The notes beneath the pieces were generated by a model. That model worked only from the letters and a program-made list of their open reading frames with translations. It was not told the DNA's origin and made no database searches. A program made the position numbers and the translations under genes. 8,546 nt of DNA from an uncultured Clostridia bacterium (GTDB taxonomy: Bacteria > Bacillota > Clostridia > Oscillospirales > Ruminococcaceae): assembly GCA_946535685.1 (NCBI GenBank), contig CAMNDR010000023.1, positions 1 to 8,546 on the forward strand, read 5' to 3'. This document shows positions 1 through 6,091 of the stretch, piece after piece (positions within the stretch are counted from its first letter, which is position 1; every line of letters starts with the position of its first letter).

Positions 1-812
1 GTGCCGCACTGCAGGGCGGTGTGCTCGGCGGCGACGTCAAGGAAGGCCTGATGCTCCTCGATGTAACACCGCTGTCCCTCGGTATCGAGACTGCAGGCGG
101 CGTATGCACCAAGATGATCCCGAGAAATACCACCATCCCGACCAAGAAGTCCGAGATATTCTCCACCTATGCCGACAATCAGCCGGCTGTTGATATCAAC
201 GTACTGCAGGGTGAGCGTGAGTTTGCCCGTGACAACAAGCAGATCGGTACCTTCCGTCTGGACGGCATCGCTCCGGCCATGAGAGGCGTTCCGAGAATCG
301 AGGTTACCTTCGATATCGACCGCAACGGTATCGTACACGTATCCGCTAAGGATCTCGGCACCGGCAAGGAGCAGCAGATCACCATCACCGCTTCCACCAA
401 CATGTCCAAGGAGGACATCGAGAAGGCTGTCAAGGAGGCCGAGGCTTACGCTGAGGAAGACAAGAAGCGCCGTGAGGAAGTGGAGACCAAGAACCAGGCT
501 GAGAATATGGTGCTCCAGAGCGAGAACACGCTCAAGGAACTGGGCGACAAGGTCTCTGCAGACGATCAGGCTGCTGTCCGCAGCAAGGCTTCCGAGCTGC
601 AGAATGCGATCGACGCAAACGATACCGCAGCCATGAAGACCAAGATGGACGAGCTGCAGAAGGTGCTCATGGATGTCGGCTCCAAGATCTATGCACAGCC
701 GGGTGCAGGTCAGCCGGGCGTGGATCCGAACGGTGCTGCTGATTTCAGCGAGCAGCCGAATGCAGGCGGCAGCGATGACGATGTGATCGACACTGATTTC
801 ACTGAGGCATAA
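1..812 (+). CDS. dnaK: Chaperone protein DnaK (Hsp70), 3' partial: end of ATPase domain, substrate-binding domain, lid and tail
   Basis: This is the C-terminal 269 codons of the ATP-driven Hsp70 chaperone, which binds exposed hydrophobic peptides in the cytosol and is cycled by DnaJ and GrpE. The reading frame is open from base 3, so the gene begins upstream of the window; the GTG at 21 is an internal valine, not a start. The visible part opens with [15 protein letters not shown], the end of the nucleotide-binding domain. The interdomain linker LMLLD follows, then [15 protein letters not shown] and the beta-sandwich substrate-binding domain (motifs [31 protein letters not shown]). Next come a charged helical lid (about bases 400-690) and a flexible Gly/Pro/Asn-rich tail ending [12 protein letters not shown], the usual bacterial DnaK ending. 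All expected elements of this half are present without a frameshift. dnaJ follows on the same strand after a 137-base gap. Identification is essentially certain; what cannot be seen is the N-terminal ATPase core and whether grpE and hrcA lie upstream. Confidence 0.98.
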   Translation, partial: AALQGGVLGGDVKEGLMLLDVTPLSLGIETAGGVCTKMIPRNTTIPTKKSEIFSTYADNQPAVDINVLQGEREFARDNKQIGTFRLDGIAPAMRGVPRIEVTFDIDRNGIVHVSAKDLGTGKEQQITITASTNMSKEDIEKAVKEAEAYAEEDKKRREEVETKNQAENMVLQSENTLKELGDKVSADDQAAVRSKASELQNAIDANDTAAMKTKMDELQKVLMDVGSKIYAQPGAGQPGVDPNGAADFSEQPNAGGSDDDVIDTDFTEA

Positions 813-831
813 TCATAAAATAATTAAAAAA

Positions 832-874
832 ACAGCTATATATCGGGGCAGAGTATCTCTGCCCCCATGGCTGT
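832..874 (+). promoter_or_regulatory. Strong stem-loop in the dnaK-dnaJ gap
   Basis: The arms GGGGCAGAG (845-853) and CTCTGCCCC (857-865) form a perfect 9-bp stem closed by a TAT loop. Flanking ACAGC (832-836) and GCTGT (870-874) can pair outside it across an internal loop. No T-run follows on the + strand, so it is not a classical terminator for dnaK; it may instead protect the dnaK 3' end or attenuate readthrough into dnaJ. Read on the - strand it would be followed by a T-run, but no - strand gene is seen that would need a terminator. Confidence 0.7.
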
Positions 875-882
875 ATCTATCG

Positions 883-902
883 GCATTATCTGAAAATAAT
901 GC
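883..902 (+). promoter_or_regulatory. Second stem-loop in the dnaK-dnaJ gap
   Basis: GCATTAT (883-889) and ATAATGC (896-902) are perfect 7-base inverted arms with a six-base CTGAAA loop. It is AT-rich and therefore weaker than the hairpin before it. It overlaps the more upstream in-frame ATG at 899, which argues against that ATG being the dnaJ start. Confidence 0.55.
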
Positions 903-916
903 TGAAACCAGAAGAG

Positions 917-933
917 ATGCGGGCTTCCCGCAT
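917..933 (+). promoter_or_regulatory. Third stem-loop, next to the dnaJ ribosome binding site
   Basis: ATGCGGG (917-923) and CCCGCAT (927-933) form a perfect 7-bp GC-rich stem with a CTT loop. It ends about four bases before the Shine-Dalgarno stretch GGAAAGGA (936-943) of dnaJ. Bases TTCC at 925-928 could also pair with GGAA in the ribosome binding site as an alternative fold. A role in controlling dnaJ translation, for example by temperature, is possible but is only an inference from position. Confidence 0.55.
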
Positions 934-949
934 TTGGAAAGGAATTCGT

Positions 950-2104
950 ATGGCTGATAAGCGTGATTATTATGAAGTGCTGGGTTTGCAGCGTGGTGCC
1001 AGCGAGGATGAGATCAAGAAAGCATACCGTAAAATGGCACGGGAAAACCACCCCGACCTTCATCCGGACAAGGTGGAAGAATGCGAAGAAAAGATGAAGG
1101 AGATCAATGAGGCCTACAGTGTCCTGTCCGATCCGGAGAAGCGCCAGCGCTACGATCAGTTCGGCCATGAGGGCATGGAAGAAGGCTTCAGCGGCTTTGG
1201 CGGAGGATTCCCCGGCGGCTACAGCGCCGACATGGGCGATATCTTCGACAGCCTGTTCAGCGGCATTTTCGGCGGCGGCATGGGCGGCGCCACAAGAGCC
1301 AACACAGCCAATGCACCCCGGAAGGGCCGTGACATCAACTACAGCGTCAACATCAGCTTCATGGAAGCCTGTCAGGGCAAGGCACAGGAGCTGAGCATTT
1401 CCCATCAGGAGCGCTGCTCGTCCTGTAACGGCACAGGCGCAGAGCCCGGAACGCAGCCCGAGGTATGTCCGGACTGCCGCGGCAGAGGCTCTGTCAAGTC
1501 CGTACAGCAGACACCCATCGGAGCGATCTCCTCGACCAAGCCGTGTCCGCACTGCGGCGGCAAGGGCAGCGTCATCAAGAGCCCCTGCCAGAAGTGCCAC
1601 GGCCAGGGACGCATCAAGGTGCAGAAGCGTGTCAATATCAACATTCCGGCCGGCATCAACGAAGGCCAGATCCTGCGTGTACCGGGCGAGGGCGACAGCG
1701 GCATCAACGGCGGACCTGCAGGCAATCTGAATGTGAGCGTGAGCATCCGGCCGCATCCGGTGTTCAACCGTGACGGCTTCGATGTGCATTGCGAGATCCC
1801 GATCACCTATGCCCAGGCGGTCATGGGCGGCGAGATCGAAGTGCCGACCATCGACGGCCCTGCCAAGATCAACATTCCCGAAGGCACCCAGAACGGCGCC
1901 AAGCACCGTCTGAAGGGCAAGGGCATCAAGTATCTGCAGCAGGATCGCCGCGGCGATGAGATCGTCCAGCTCTACATCGAGGTACCCCGCAGCCTCTCCA
2001 AGAAGCAGAAGGATCTGCTCCAGGAATTCGAGGCATCCCTCACCGAGAAGAATTACCAGAAGCGGACCGGGTTCTTTGATAAGATCAAGGATCTGTTTAA
2101 ATAA
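950..2104 (+). CDS. dnaJ: Chaperone protein DnaJ (Hsp40, type I)
   Basis: This is the co-chaperone that delivers unfolded clients to DnaK and stimulates its ATPase. The start is ATG 950 (MADKRDYYEVLGL), with AAAGGA at 938-943 six bases upstream; an in-frame ATG at 899 lacks a ribosome binding site and lies in a hairpin. The product is 384 residues, close to the 376 of E. coli. Domains in order: J domain (about 1-70) with the catalytic HPD at 34-36; a Gly/Phe-rich linker (about 77-125); four CxxCxGxG zinc repeats with cysteine pairs 156/159, 173/176, 199/202 and 213/216; and the C-terminal client-binding beta-domains, with VNINIPAGINEGQ, RVPGEGD and GTQNGAKHRLKGKGI, down to a lysine-rich end. 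Both zinc sites are intact. It follows dnaK on the same strand and is closed by an intrinsic terminator, so dnaJ is probably the last gene of the heat-shock operon. No CIRCE repeat is seen in the gap before it. Confidence 0.98.
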   Translation: MADKRDYYEVLGLQRGASEDEIKKAYRKMARENHPDLHPDKVEECEEKMKEINEAYSVLSDPEKRQRYDQFGHEGMEEGFSGFGGGFPGGYSADMGDIFDSLFSGIFGGGMGGATRANTANAPRKGRDINYSVNISFMEACQGKAQELSISHQERCSSCNGTGAEPGTQPEVCPDCRGRGSVKSVQQTPIGAISSTKPCPHCGGKGSVIKSPCQKCHGQGRIKVQKRVNINIPAGINEGQILRVPGEGDSGINGGPAGNLNVSVSIRPHPVFNRDGFDVHCEIPITYAQAVMGGEIEVPTIDGPAKINIPEGTQNGAKHRLKGKGIKYLQQDRRGDEIVQLYIEVPRSLSKKQKDLLQEFEASLTEKNYQKRTGFFDKIKDLFK

Positions 2105-2111
2105 GATCATC

Positions 2112-2144
2112 AGAAGCAGGTGCAAAAGCGCCTGCTTCTTTTTT
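2112..2144 (+). terminator. Intrinsic terminator after dnaJ
   Basis: AGAAGCAGG (2112-2120) pairs with CCTGCTTCT (2131-2139). The stem is extended inward past an apparent T/G wobble by GC (2122-2123) with GC (2128-2129), and is closed by an AAAA loop. The 3' arm runs into six T residues (2139-2144). It begins seven bases after the dnaJ stop. Stem length, position and T-run make this a typical rho-independent terminator that ends the dnaK-dnaJ unit. Confidence 0.93.
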
Positions 2145-2155
2145 CCGAATAGGGC

Positions 2156-2184
2156 TTGCTATTTTCCGCAGGATGTGTTATAAT
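2156..2184 (+). promoter_or_regulatory. Extended -10 promoter for the asp23-fakA unit
   Basis: A -35-like TTGCTA (2156-2161) and a perfect TATAAT (2179-2184) are separated by 17 bases. TGT directly before the -10 gives the extended -10 TGn motif. It sits just after the dnaJ terminator and points into the Asp23-like gene; transcription would start near 2190-2192. The in-frame ATG at 2173 lies between the two boxes, so it cannot be the start of the gene made from this promoter. Confidence 0.85.
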
Positions 2185-2189
2185 AAAAA

Positions 2190-2208
2190 AGAGCGTGCTT
2201 TGTGCTCT
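2190..2208 (+). promoter_or_regulatory. Possible 5'-terminal hairpin of the asp23-fakA leader
   Basis: AGAGC (2190-2194) and GCTCT (2204-2208) can pair at the predicted 5' end of the transcript, with a nine-base loop. A stem at the extreme 5' end often slows RNA decay by 5'-end-dependent enzymes such as RNase J or E. The stem is short, so it could be chance. Confidence 0.35.
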
Positions 2209-2259
2209 CTCATTGTTGCGTTTGAGATACTCATTATAGTGGAGGAAAGGACGGCAGAT

Positions 2260-2595
2260 ATGTTATATACAGAAGATCATATCGGAAAAATCATGATCTC
2301 CGACAACTACCTCCGTCAGCTCACAGAGCAGACGGTGATGCAGTGCTTCGGAGTGGCTGGCTTTGCAGAGACAAAGCTGACAGATAAGCTCTTCTCCGGG
2401 CGTTTCAGCCCTGTGGAGATCCATGCAGACGGCAACCAGCTCGATATTTCGCTCCATGTCAAGGTGATGTACGGCGTGAATATGCCGGCGGTCATTCATG
2501 CGCTCATGCATAAGGTGGAATTCACCGTGCAGGAAGCCGTCAGGATCCCGGTATCCCGTGTGCGGGTGTATGTGGACGAAGTTGTGGAGCCGTAA
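2260..2595 (+). CDS. Asp23/Gls24 family envelope-stress protein (YloU-like)
   Basis: This is a 111-residue protein of the Asp23/Gls24 family (Pfam Asp23). Members are small, abundant Gram-positive proteins often tied to alkaline or cell-envelope stress; the exact biochemical role is not settled, and the YloU type is found next to fakA/yloV. The start is ATG 2260 (MLYTEDHIGKIMISDNYL), with AAAGGA at 2246-2251 eight bases upstream inside a purine run beginning GGAGG at 2241. The longer frame from 2173 would begin inside the promoter. The family pattern is visible: an N-terminal GKIMIS strand, a central VMQCFGVAGF helix-turn, then LDISLHVKVMYGVNMP, and a C-terminal strand RVRVYVDEV. It has no signal peptide or membrane segment. 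The stop is 20 bases before fakA, and the two are very probably co-transcribed from the promoter at 2156-2184. The family call is secure; the function is not. Confidence 0.9.
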   Translation: MLYTEDHIGKIMISDNYLRQLTEQTVMQCFGVAGFAETKLTDKLFSGRFSPVEIHADGNQLDISLHVKVMYGVNMPAVIHALMHKVEFTVQEAVRIPVSRVRVYVDEVVEP

Positions 2596-2615
2596 GCAGG
2601 AGGTAGCAGTAACAG

Positions 2616-4271
2616 ATGAACGGTAAGCTTTTAAAGGCAGCGATCTGCAGCGCTGCCGTGACCATTGAACAACAGAAGAAATCCATCGACGAGCTGAATG
2701 TCTACCCTGTTCCGGACGGCGATACGGGCACGAATATGTCCATGACCATGAGCGCCGCCAGACGGGAGCTGAGCGTGATGCCCGATACCGTAACTGTCGC
2801 AGAGGTCGCCGAAAAGGCAGCTTCTTCCATGCTGCGCGGCGCAAGAGGCAACTCCGGCGTCATCCTCTCGCTGCTGTTCCGGGGCTTTGCAAAGGGTCTT
2901 GCCGGACTGGAGAGCGCAGAGGGCAGAGACATCGCCAATGCTGTGGAGAACGGCGTACAGGCTGCCTATAAGGCTGTGATGAAGCCCACTGAGGGCACCA
3001 TCCTGACCGTTGCCCGCATGGGTGCGCAGCAGGCACAGAGAACCGCCCGTGAGACTGCCGACCCGATCGCCGTATTTGATGCGCTCGTGAAGGCTGCCGG
3101 GGAAGCGCTCGAAAAGACGCCCGAACAGCTCCCGATCCTCAAGAAAGCCGGCGTTGTGGATGCCGGCGGCAAGGGTCTGGTCACGATCTGGGGCGCTATG
3201 CAGAAGGTCTTCCACGGCGAAGCACCCGCTGTCCCGGCAGAGACCGAGGCATCGGCAAAGCATCATGAGCCTGTCGCCATCGGCAGAGTCGATCTCGAAG
3301 AGGAGATCACCTATACCTATTGCACAGAATTCATCCTGGAGAAGAAAAAGGACTGCCCGGATGCCTTCAAGCTCCGTGCCTATCTCGAAACCATCGGCGA
3401 CTGCGTGGTCGTGGTCGAGGATGACGAGATCATCAAGGTGCATGTCCATACCGACAACCCCGGCCTTGCGCTGCAGAAGGGACTGGAATTCGGCCAGTTC
3501 ATCAACGAGCCCAAGCCGAAGGTGGAGAATATGCGCATCCAGCATGCCGGCAGAGTGCGGGAAGCACAGAATGCGGCGCAGGATGATACCTATGTCCGTG
3601 CTGAGCCGGAGAAGCAGTTCGGCTTCGTGGCAGTTGCCGCCGGCAAGGGACTTGAGGAGATGTTCAAGGAGCTGGGCGCAGACTGCGTTGTCTGCGGCGG
3701 CCAGACCATGAATCCGTCCACAGATGACATTCTGAAAGCGATCCATGCAACGCCTGCAAAGAATGTCTTTGTGCTCCCGAACAACAAGAATATCATCATG
3801 GCGGCAGAGCAGGCCGTGAGCCTTGCCGACCGCAATGTCTTTGTGCTCCAGACACGCACCATCCCGCAGGGCATCTCTGCGATGCTGGCGTTTGATGATT
3901 CGCTCGATTCCGAGGGGAACCGCATCGCCATGACCAGGGCGTTCGAGAAGGTCTCCACGGGTCTGGTGACCTTTGCGGCACGGGATTCCGAGCTGAGCGG
4001 TCACCCGATCAAAAAGGGCGAAGTGCTGGCACTCGAAAACGGCAAGCTCGCCTTCACCGACAAGGAGCTCAACCACGCAGCCTATAAGCTGACCAAGAAG
4101 ATGGTCAGCGGCGAGACCGGCTTCATCACCGTGACCTACGGCGAGGATGTCGAGGAGGAGGCCGCTGAGGAGCTCACAGAACGCATCCGGAACAAGTTCG
4201 GTGACCGCATCGAGGTCATGTGCGTAAACGGCGGCCAGCCGGTGTATTACTATATGATCGCAGTGGAGTGA
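2616..4271 (+). CDS. fakA: Fatty acid kinase ATP-binding subunit FakA (YloV, DhaL/DAK2 domain protein)
   Basis: FakA is the cytosolic catalytic subunit that transfers phosphate from ATP to a fatty acid presented by a FakB (DegV-family) partner. The acyl-phosphate enters phospholipid synthesis. ATG 2616 follows AGGAGGT (2598-2604) by 11 bases. The 551-residue length is normal. The N-terminal DhaL-type domain shows NVYPVPDGDTGTNM, with acidic residues D34 and D36 of the magnesium/ATP site, then GARGNSG (75-81) and DAGGKG (182-187). The middle domain has the CTEF cysteine at 236 and HVHTDNPG with histidines 276 and 278, which I match to the metal-binding site described for Staphylococcus FakA. 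The C-terminal domain carries GGQTMNPSTDDI and VFVLPNNKNI, typical of the family. No fakB/degV gene is in the window. The Asp23-like gene lies immediately upstream, as yloU does before yloV in Bacillus. Old annotations call this a dihydroxyacetone kinase; the three-domain layout favours FakA. Confidence 0.95.
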   Translation: MNGKLLKAAICSAAVTIEQQKKSIDELNVYPVPDGDTGTNMSMTMSAARRELSVMPDTVTVAEVAEKAASSMLRGARGNSGVILSLLFRGFAKGLAGLESAEGRDIANAVENGVQAAYKAVMKPTEGTILTVARMGAQQAQRTARETADPIAVFDALVKAAGEALEKTPEQLPILKKAGVVDAGGKGLVTIWGAMQKVFHGEAPAVPAETEASAKHHEPVAIGRVDLEEEITYTYCTEFILEKKKDCPDAFKLRAYLETIGDCVVVVEDDEIIKVHVHTDNPGLALQKGLEFGQFINEPKPKVENMRIQHAGRVREAQNAAQDDTYVRAEPEKQFGFVAVAAGKGLEEMFKELGADCVVCGGQTMNPSTDDILKAIHATPAKNVFVLPNNKNIIMAAEQAVSLADRNVFVLQTRTIPQGISAMLAFDDSLDSEGNRIAMTRAFEKVSTGLVTFAARDSELSGHPIKKGEVLALENGKLAFTDKELNHAAYKLTKKMVSGETGFITVTYGEDVEEEAAEELTERIRNKFGDRIEVMCVNGGQPVYYYMIAVE

Positions 4272-4287
4272 TGGGACGCTGCCCCGG

Positions 4288-4306
4288 CCGCTTTTTGAAA
4301 AAGCGG
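4288..4306 (+). repeat. Perfect inverted repeat after fakA
   Basis: CCGCTTTTT (4288-4296) and AAAAAGCGG (4298-4306) are exact inverted arms around a single G. As RNA this folds to a stem of about 8 bp with a TGA loop. There is no T-run after it, so it is not a terminator on its own; together with the hairpin at 4318-4343 it may mark the 3' end of the fakA message. Confidence 0.5.
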
Positions 4307-4317
4307 AAGAAAACAGG

Positions 4318-4349
4318 TGCCTTCGGCGTTTATGCCGGGGGCATTCTTT
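4318..4349 (+). terminator. Terminator-like hairpin between fakA and the LRR gene
   Basis: TGCCTTCGGC (4318-4327) pairs along its full length with GCCGGGGGCA (4334-4343), using two central G-U pairs, around the loop GTTTAT. It is followed by TTCTTT (4344-4349). The interrupted T-run suggests partial rather than complete termination. It ends only four bases before the AGGAG of the next gene, so it could act as an attenuator between fakA and the LRR gene. No separate promoter for the LRR gene is obvious. Confidence 0.6.
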
Positions 4350-4364
4350 ATCAGGAGAGGTGCT

Positions 4365-6008
4365 ATGGATTTTCATATCTGGAAAGGCGTGCTGAAAAAA
4401 TACACGGGCGGTGACCTCACCGTCATCATCCCGGAGGGCGTGACCGCCATCGAAAAAAATGTCTTTATGAACTCCGGCATTGAAAAGGTCGTCATGCCGC
4501 ACGGCCTGAAAAGCATCGGGGAAGATGCCTTCGGTATGTGCAGCTATCTGCGGGAGGTCGTGCTCCCGGATACGCTCGAATCCATCGGAGACGGCGCATT
4601 TGGGGTGTGCTCCAGCCTGGAGGAGATCACACTTCCCGACAGTCTGCGGGAGATCGGCGCACGGGCATTCGGCATGACACCGCTGAAAACCGTGACCATC
4701 CCGGAGGGCGTGACGGAGCTTGGACAGGAGACATTCGCCAATTGCGACAGCCTGACCGCCGTGCGGCTTCCTGCCAGCCTGAAAACCATCGGACAGGCAG
4801 CGTTCTATAACGATGCTGCACTGGCGGAGGTGAACTTTCCGGCGGGACTGACGGCGGTCAAGCGGAACGCATTTTCCGGCTGCATGGCACTGACGGAGCT
4901 GACCATCCCGGAGAGCGTGAACGAGATCGGCTGGAATGCGTTCTATGGAACGGCATGGTTTAAGGCTTTACACGAGAAGACGACGCTTGTCATCATCAAC
5001 GGCATCCTGCATGATGCATCAAAATGCACCGGTGATGTGACCATTCCGGACGGTGTGCGGGCAGTCGGTGAGGCTGCTTTTTTACGCAACAGAAGTTTGA
5101 CCTCCGTCAAGCTGCCGGAGAGCGTGACTGTGATCGCACGGGAGGCCTTCCTCGAATGCATGTCGCTGACGGCTGTGAATATCCCGGAGAGCGTGACACG
5201 GATCGAAGCAAGTACCTTTCATGATTGCAGAAAACTGACAGAAATACACATCCCGGAGGGAGTGACGGCCATCGGGGAGATGGCATTTGCCGAATGCGAG
5301 GCGCTTTCCGGCGTAAACATCCCGGCGGGTGTGACGGAGATCGGGAGAGCGGCGTTCTATGGCACGGCGTGGGCGAAGGCGCAATACGAGAAGAGCCCGT
5401 TCGTGATCGTGAACGGCATGCTGATCGACGCACGGAACTGCACGGGAGAAGTCACAGTCCCGGACGGCGTCACAAAGATCGCCGGGGGTGCGTTCAGCGG
5501 CAGCAAGGTGACCGGAATCAGCATTCCGGCCTGCGTGACGGAGATCGACAAGTGGGCGATCATCAACTGCAAGAATCTGAAACGCATCCACTGGGCGGGG
5601 AAATGCCTTGCCGAGAACTGGCAGGAGCTGAAACCTCGGCGCAGGGCGGTCGATAATCTGCTCGGCACAGCGCTCCTGATGGTCGTCAGCAAGGACTTTT
5701 CCGTCACGCTCGATAACGGCATCAAGTTCCCGTTCATCGTCGGGATCTACCGGGAGACGGGCGATGCAGTAGCACTCGCCTACCTGAAAAAACAAGCGGC
5801 AGCGCTGCTGAAGCAGTGCATCACCGCAGGCGATGCAGACACCATCGGCTATGTTCTCACCATCCCCGGTGTCATCACCAAGCGCAACATCGACAGAGCG
5901 CTCGACCTTGCCGTGACGCAGAAACAGCACGAGATCTATACCATGCTGGTGCGCTATAAGTCCGAGACCCTCGGCTTCAAGGACGTTTCCGATCAGTTTA
6001 AGCTATGA
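4365..6008 (+). CDS. BspA-type leucine-rich repeat protein (LRR_5), no signal peptide, unrecognised C-terminal region
   Basis: The product is 547 residues and probably cytosolic, of unknown function. ATG 4365 is chosen because AGGAG (4353-4357) lies seven bases upstream; earlier in-frame ATGs (4317, 4332) lack a ribosome binding site and overlap a hairpin. After a short MDFHIWKGVLKKYTGGD lead, about 15 repeats of roughly 23 residues run to about residue 400, each of the pattern LxxVxIPexVtxIgxxAFxxC. This is the BspA/Treponema type (LRR_5), normally a curved protein-binding scaffold. Two related interruptions, FYGTAWFKALHEK...NGILHDASKCTG and FYGTAWAKAQYEK...NGMLIDARNCTG, begin at residues 193 and 331. 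The last 145 or so residues carry no LRR; the end (about 480-545, ITAGDADTIGYVL and RALDLAVTQKQHEIYTMLVRY) is helical and loosely ankyrin-like. No signal peptide, dockerin, anchor or membrane helix is seen, unlike many surface BspA proteins. It occupies the interval between fakA and recG. A protein-interaction role is likely; a partner cannot be named. Confidence 0.9.
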   Translation: MDFHIWKGVLKKYTGGDLTVIIPEGVTAIEKNVFMNSGIEKVVMPHGLKSIGEDAFGMCSYLREVVLPDTLESIGDGAFGVCSSLEEITLPDSLREIGARAFGMTPLKTVTIPEGVTELGQETFANCDSLTAVRLPASLKTIGQAAFYNDAALAEVNFPAGLTAVKRNAFSGCMALTELTIPESVNEIGWNAFYGTAWFKALHEKTTLVIINGILHDASKCTGDVTIPDGVRAVGEAAFLRNRSLTSVKLPESVTVIAREAFLECMSLTAVNIPESVTRIEASTFHDCRKLTEIHIPEGVTAIGEMAFAECEALSGVNIPAGVTEIGRAAFYGTAWAKAQYEKSPFVIVNGMLIDARNCTGEVTVPDGVTKIAGGAFSGSKVTGISIPACVTEIDKWAIINCKNLKRIHWAGKCLAENWQELKPRRRAVDNLLGTALLMVVSKDFSVTLDNGIKFPFIVGIYRETGDAVALAYLKKQAAALLKQCITAGDADTIGYVLTIPGVITKRNIDRALDLAVTQKQHEIYTMLVRYKSETLGFKDVSDQFKL

Positions 6009-6015
6009 CGCAGGT

Positions 6016-6036
6016 GCAGGAGGCTCAGCCTCCTGC
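6016..6036 (+). repeat. Perfect inverted repeat 1 upstream of recG
   Basis: GCAGGAGGCT (6016-6025) and AGCCTCCTGC (6027-6036) are exact ten-base inverted arms around one C. It starts eight bases after the LRR gene stop. It forms a very stable GC-rich hairpin in RNA or a cruciform in DNA. No T-run follows. Confidence 0.75.
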
Positions 6037-6048
6037 CGAGGGGAGGCA

Positions 6049-6073
6049 AGGAGGGGGCGAGAAGCCCCCTCCT
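6049..6073 (+). repeat. Perfect inverted repeat 2 upstream of recG
   Basis: AGGAGGGGGC (6049-6058) pairs exactly with GCCCCCTCCT (6064-6073) around the loop GAGAA. This is a ten-bp stem, one of the most stable in the window. There is no T-run on either strand next to it, so a simple terminator is unlikely. Confidence 0.75.
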
Positions 6074-6075
6074 GA

Positions 6076-6091
6076 GTCGGCGTAAGCCGAC
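6076..6091 (+). promoter_or_regulatory. GNRA-capped stem-loop 3 upstream of recG
   Basis: GTCGGC (6076-6081) and GCCGAC (6086-6091) form a six-bp stem capped by GTAA, a GNRA-type tetraloop (GUAA in RNA). Six A residues (6092-6097) follow, then the recG ribosome binding site AAGGAG (6104-6109). The tetraloop suggests that folding occurs in RNA rather than DNA. Confidence 0.6.

Noticed and set aside
836..2125. A 429-codon open frame on the - strand opposite dnaJ
   Set aside because: It mirrors dnaJ codon structure, has a low-complexity Ala/Leu/Asp composition and no known motif. dnaJ is unambiguous on the + strand.
2173..2259. A 29-residue N-terminal extension of the Asp23-like protein from ATG 2173
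   Set aside because: The ATG lies between the -35 and -10 boxes of the promoter and would not be in the transcript. ATG 2260 has a good ribosome binding site and fits the family length.
4317..4364. A 16-residue extension of the LRR protein from ATG 4317, possibly a signal peptide (MPSAFMPGAFFIRRGA)
   Set aside because: There is no ribosome binding site before it, it overlaps the terminator-like hairpin, and it lacks a proper hydrophobic core. ATG 4365 has AGGAG at ideal spacing.
2631..4502. A 623-codon open frame on the - strand, longer than fakA on the opposite strand
   Set aside because: It is antisense to fakA, which has full family motifs and a strong ribosome binding site. The - strand product is His/Asp/Leu-rich without a recognisable domain, and is a by-product of GC-rich third positions in fakA.
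4425..5340. A tandem DNA repeat array or mobile element in the LRR gene
   Set aside because: The recurring ATCCCGGAGGGCGTGAC-like stretches come from the conserved IPEGVT of the protein repeats. They diverge elsewhere, and there are no terminal repeats or transposase.
5082..5930. A 282-codon open frame on the - strand within the LRR gene
   Set aside because: The regular LRR repeats on the + strand explain the region. The - frame is a repeat-derived shadow without motifs.
6016..6091. A CRISPR array or rho-independent terminator in the stem-loop cluster before recG
   Set aside because: The three palindromes differ in sequence and there are no repeated units with spacers. None is followed by a T-run.
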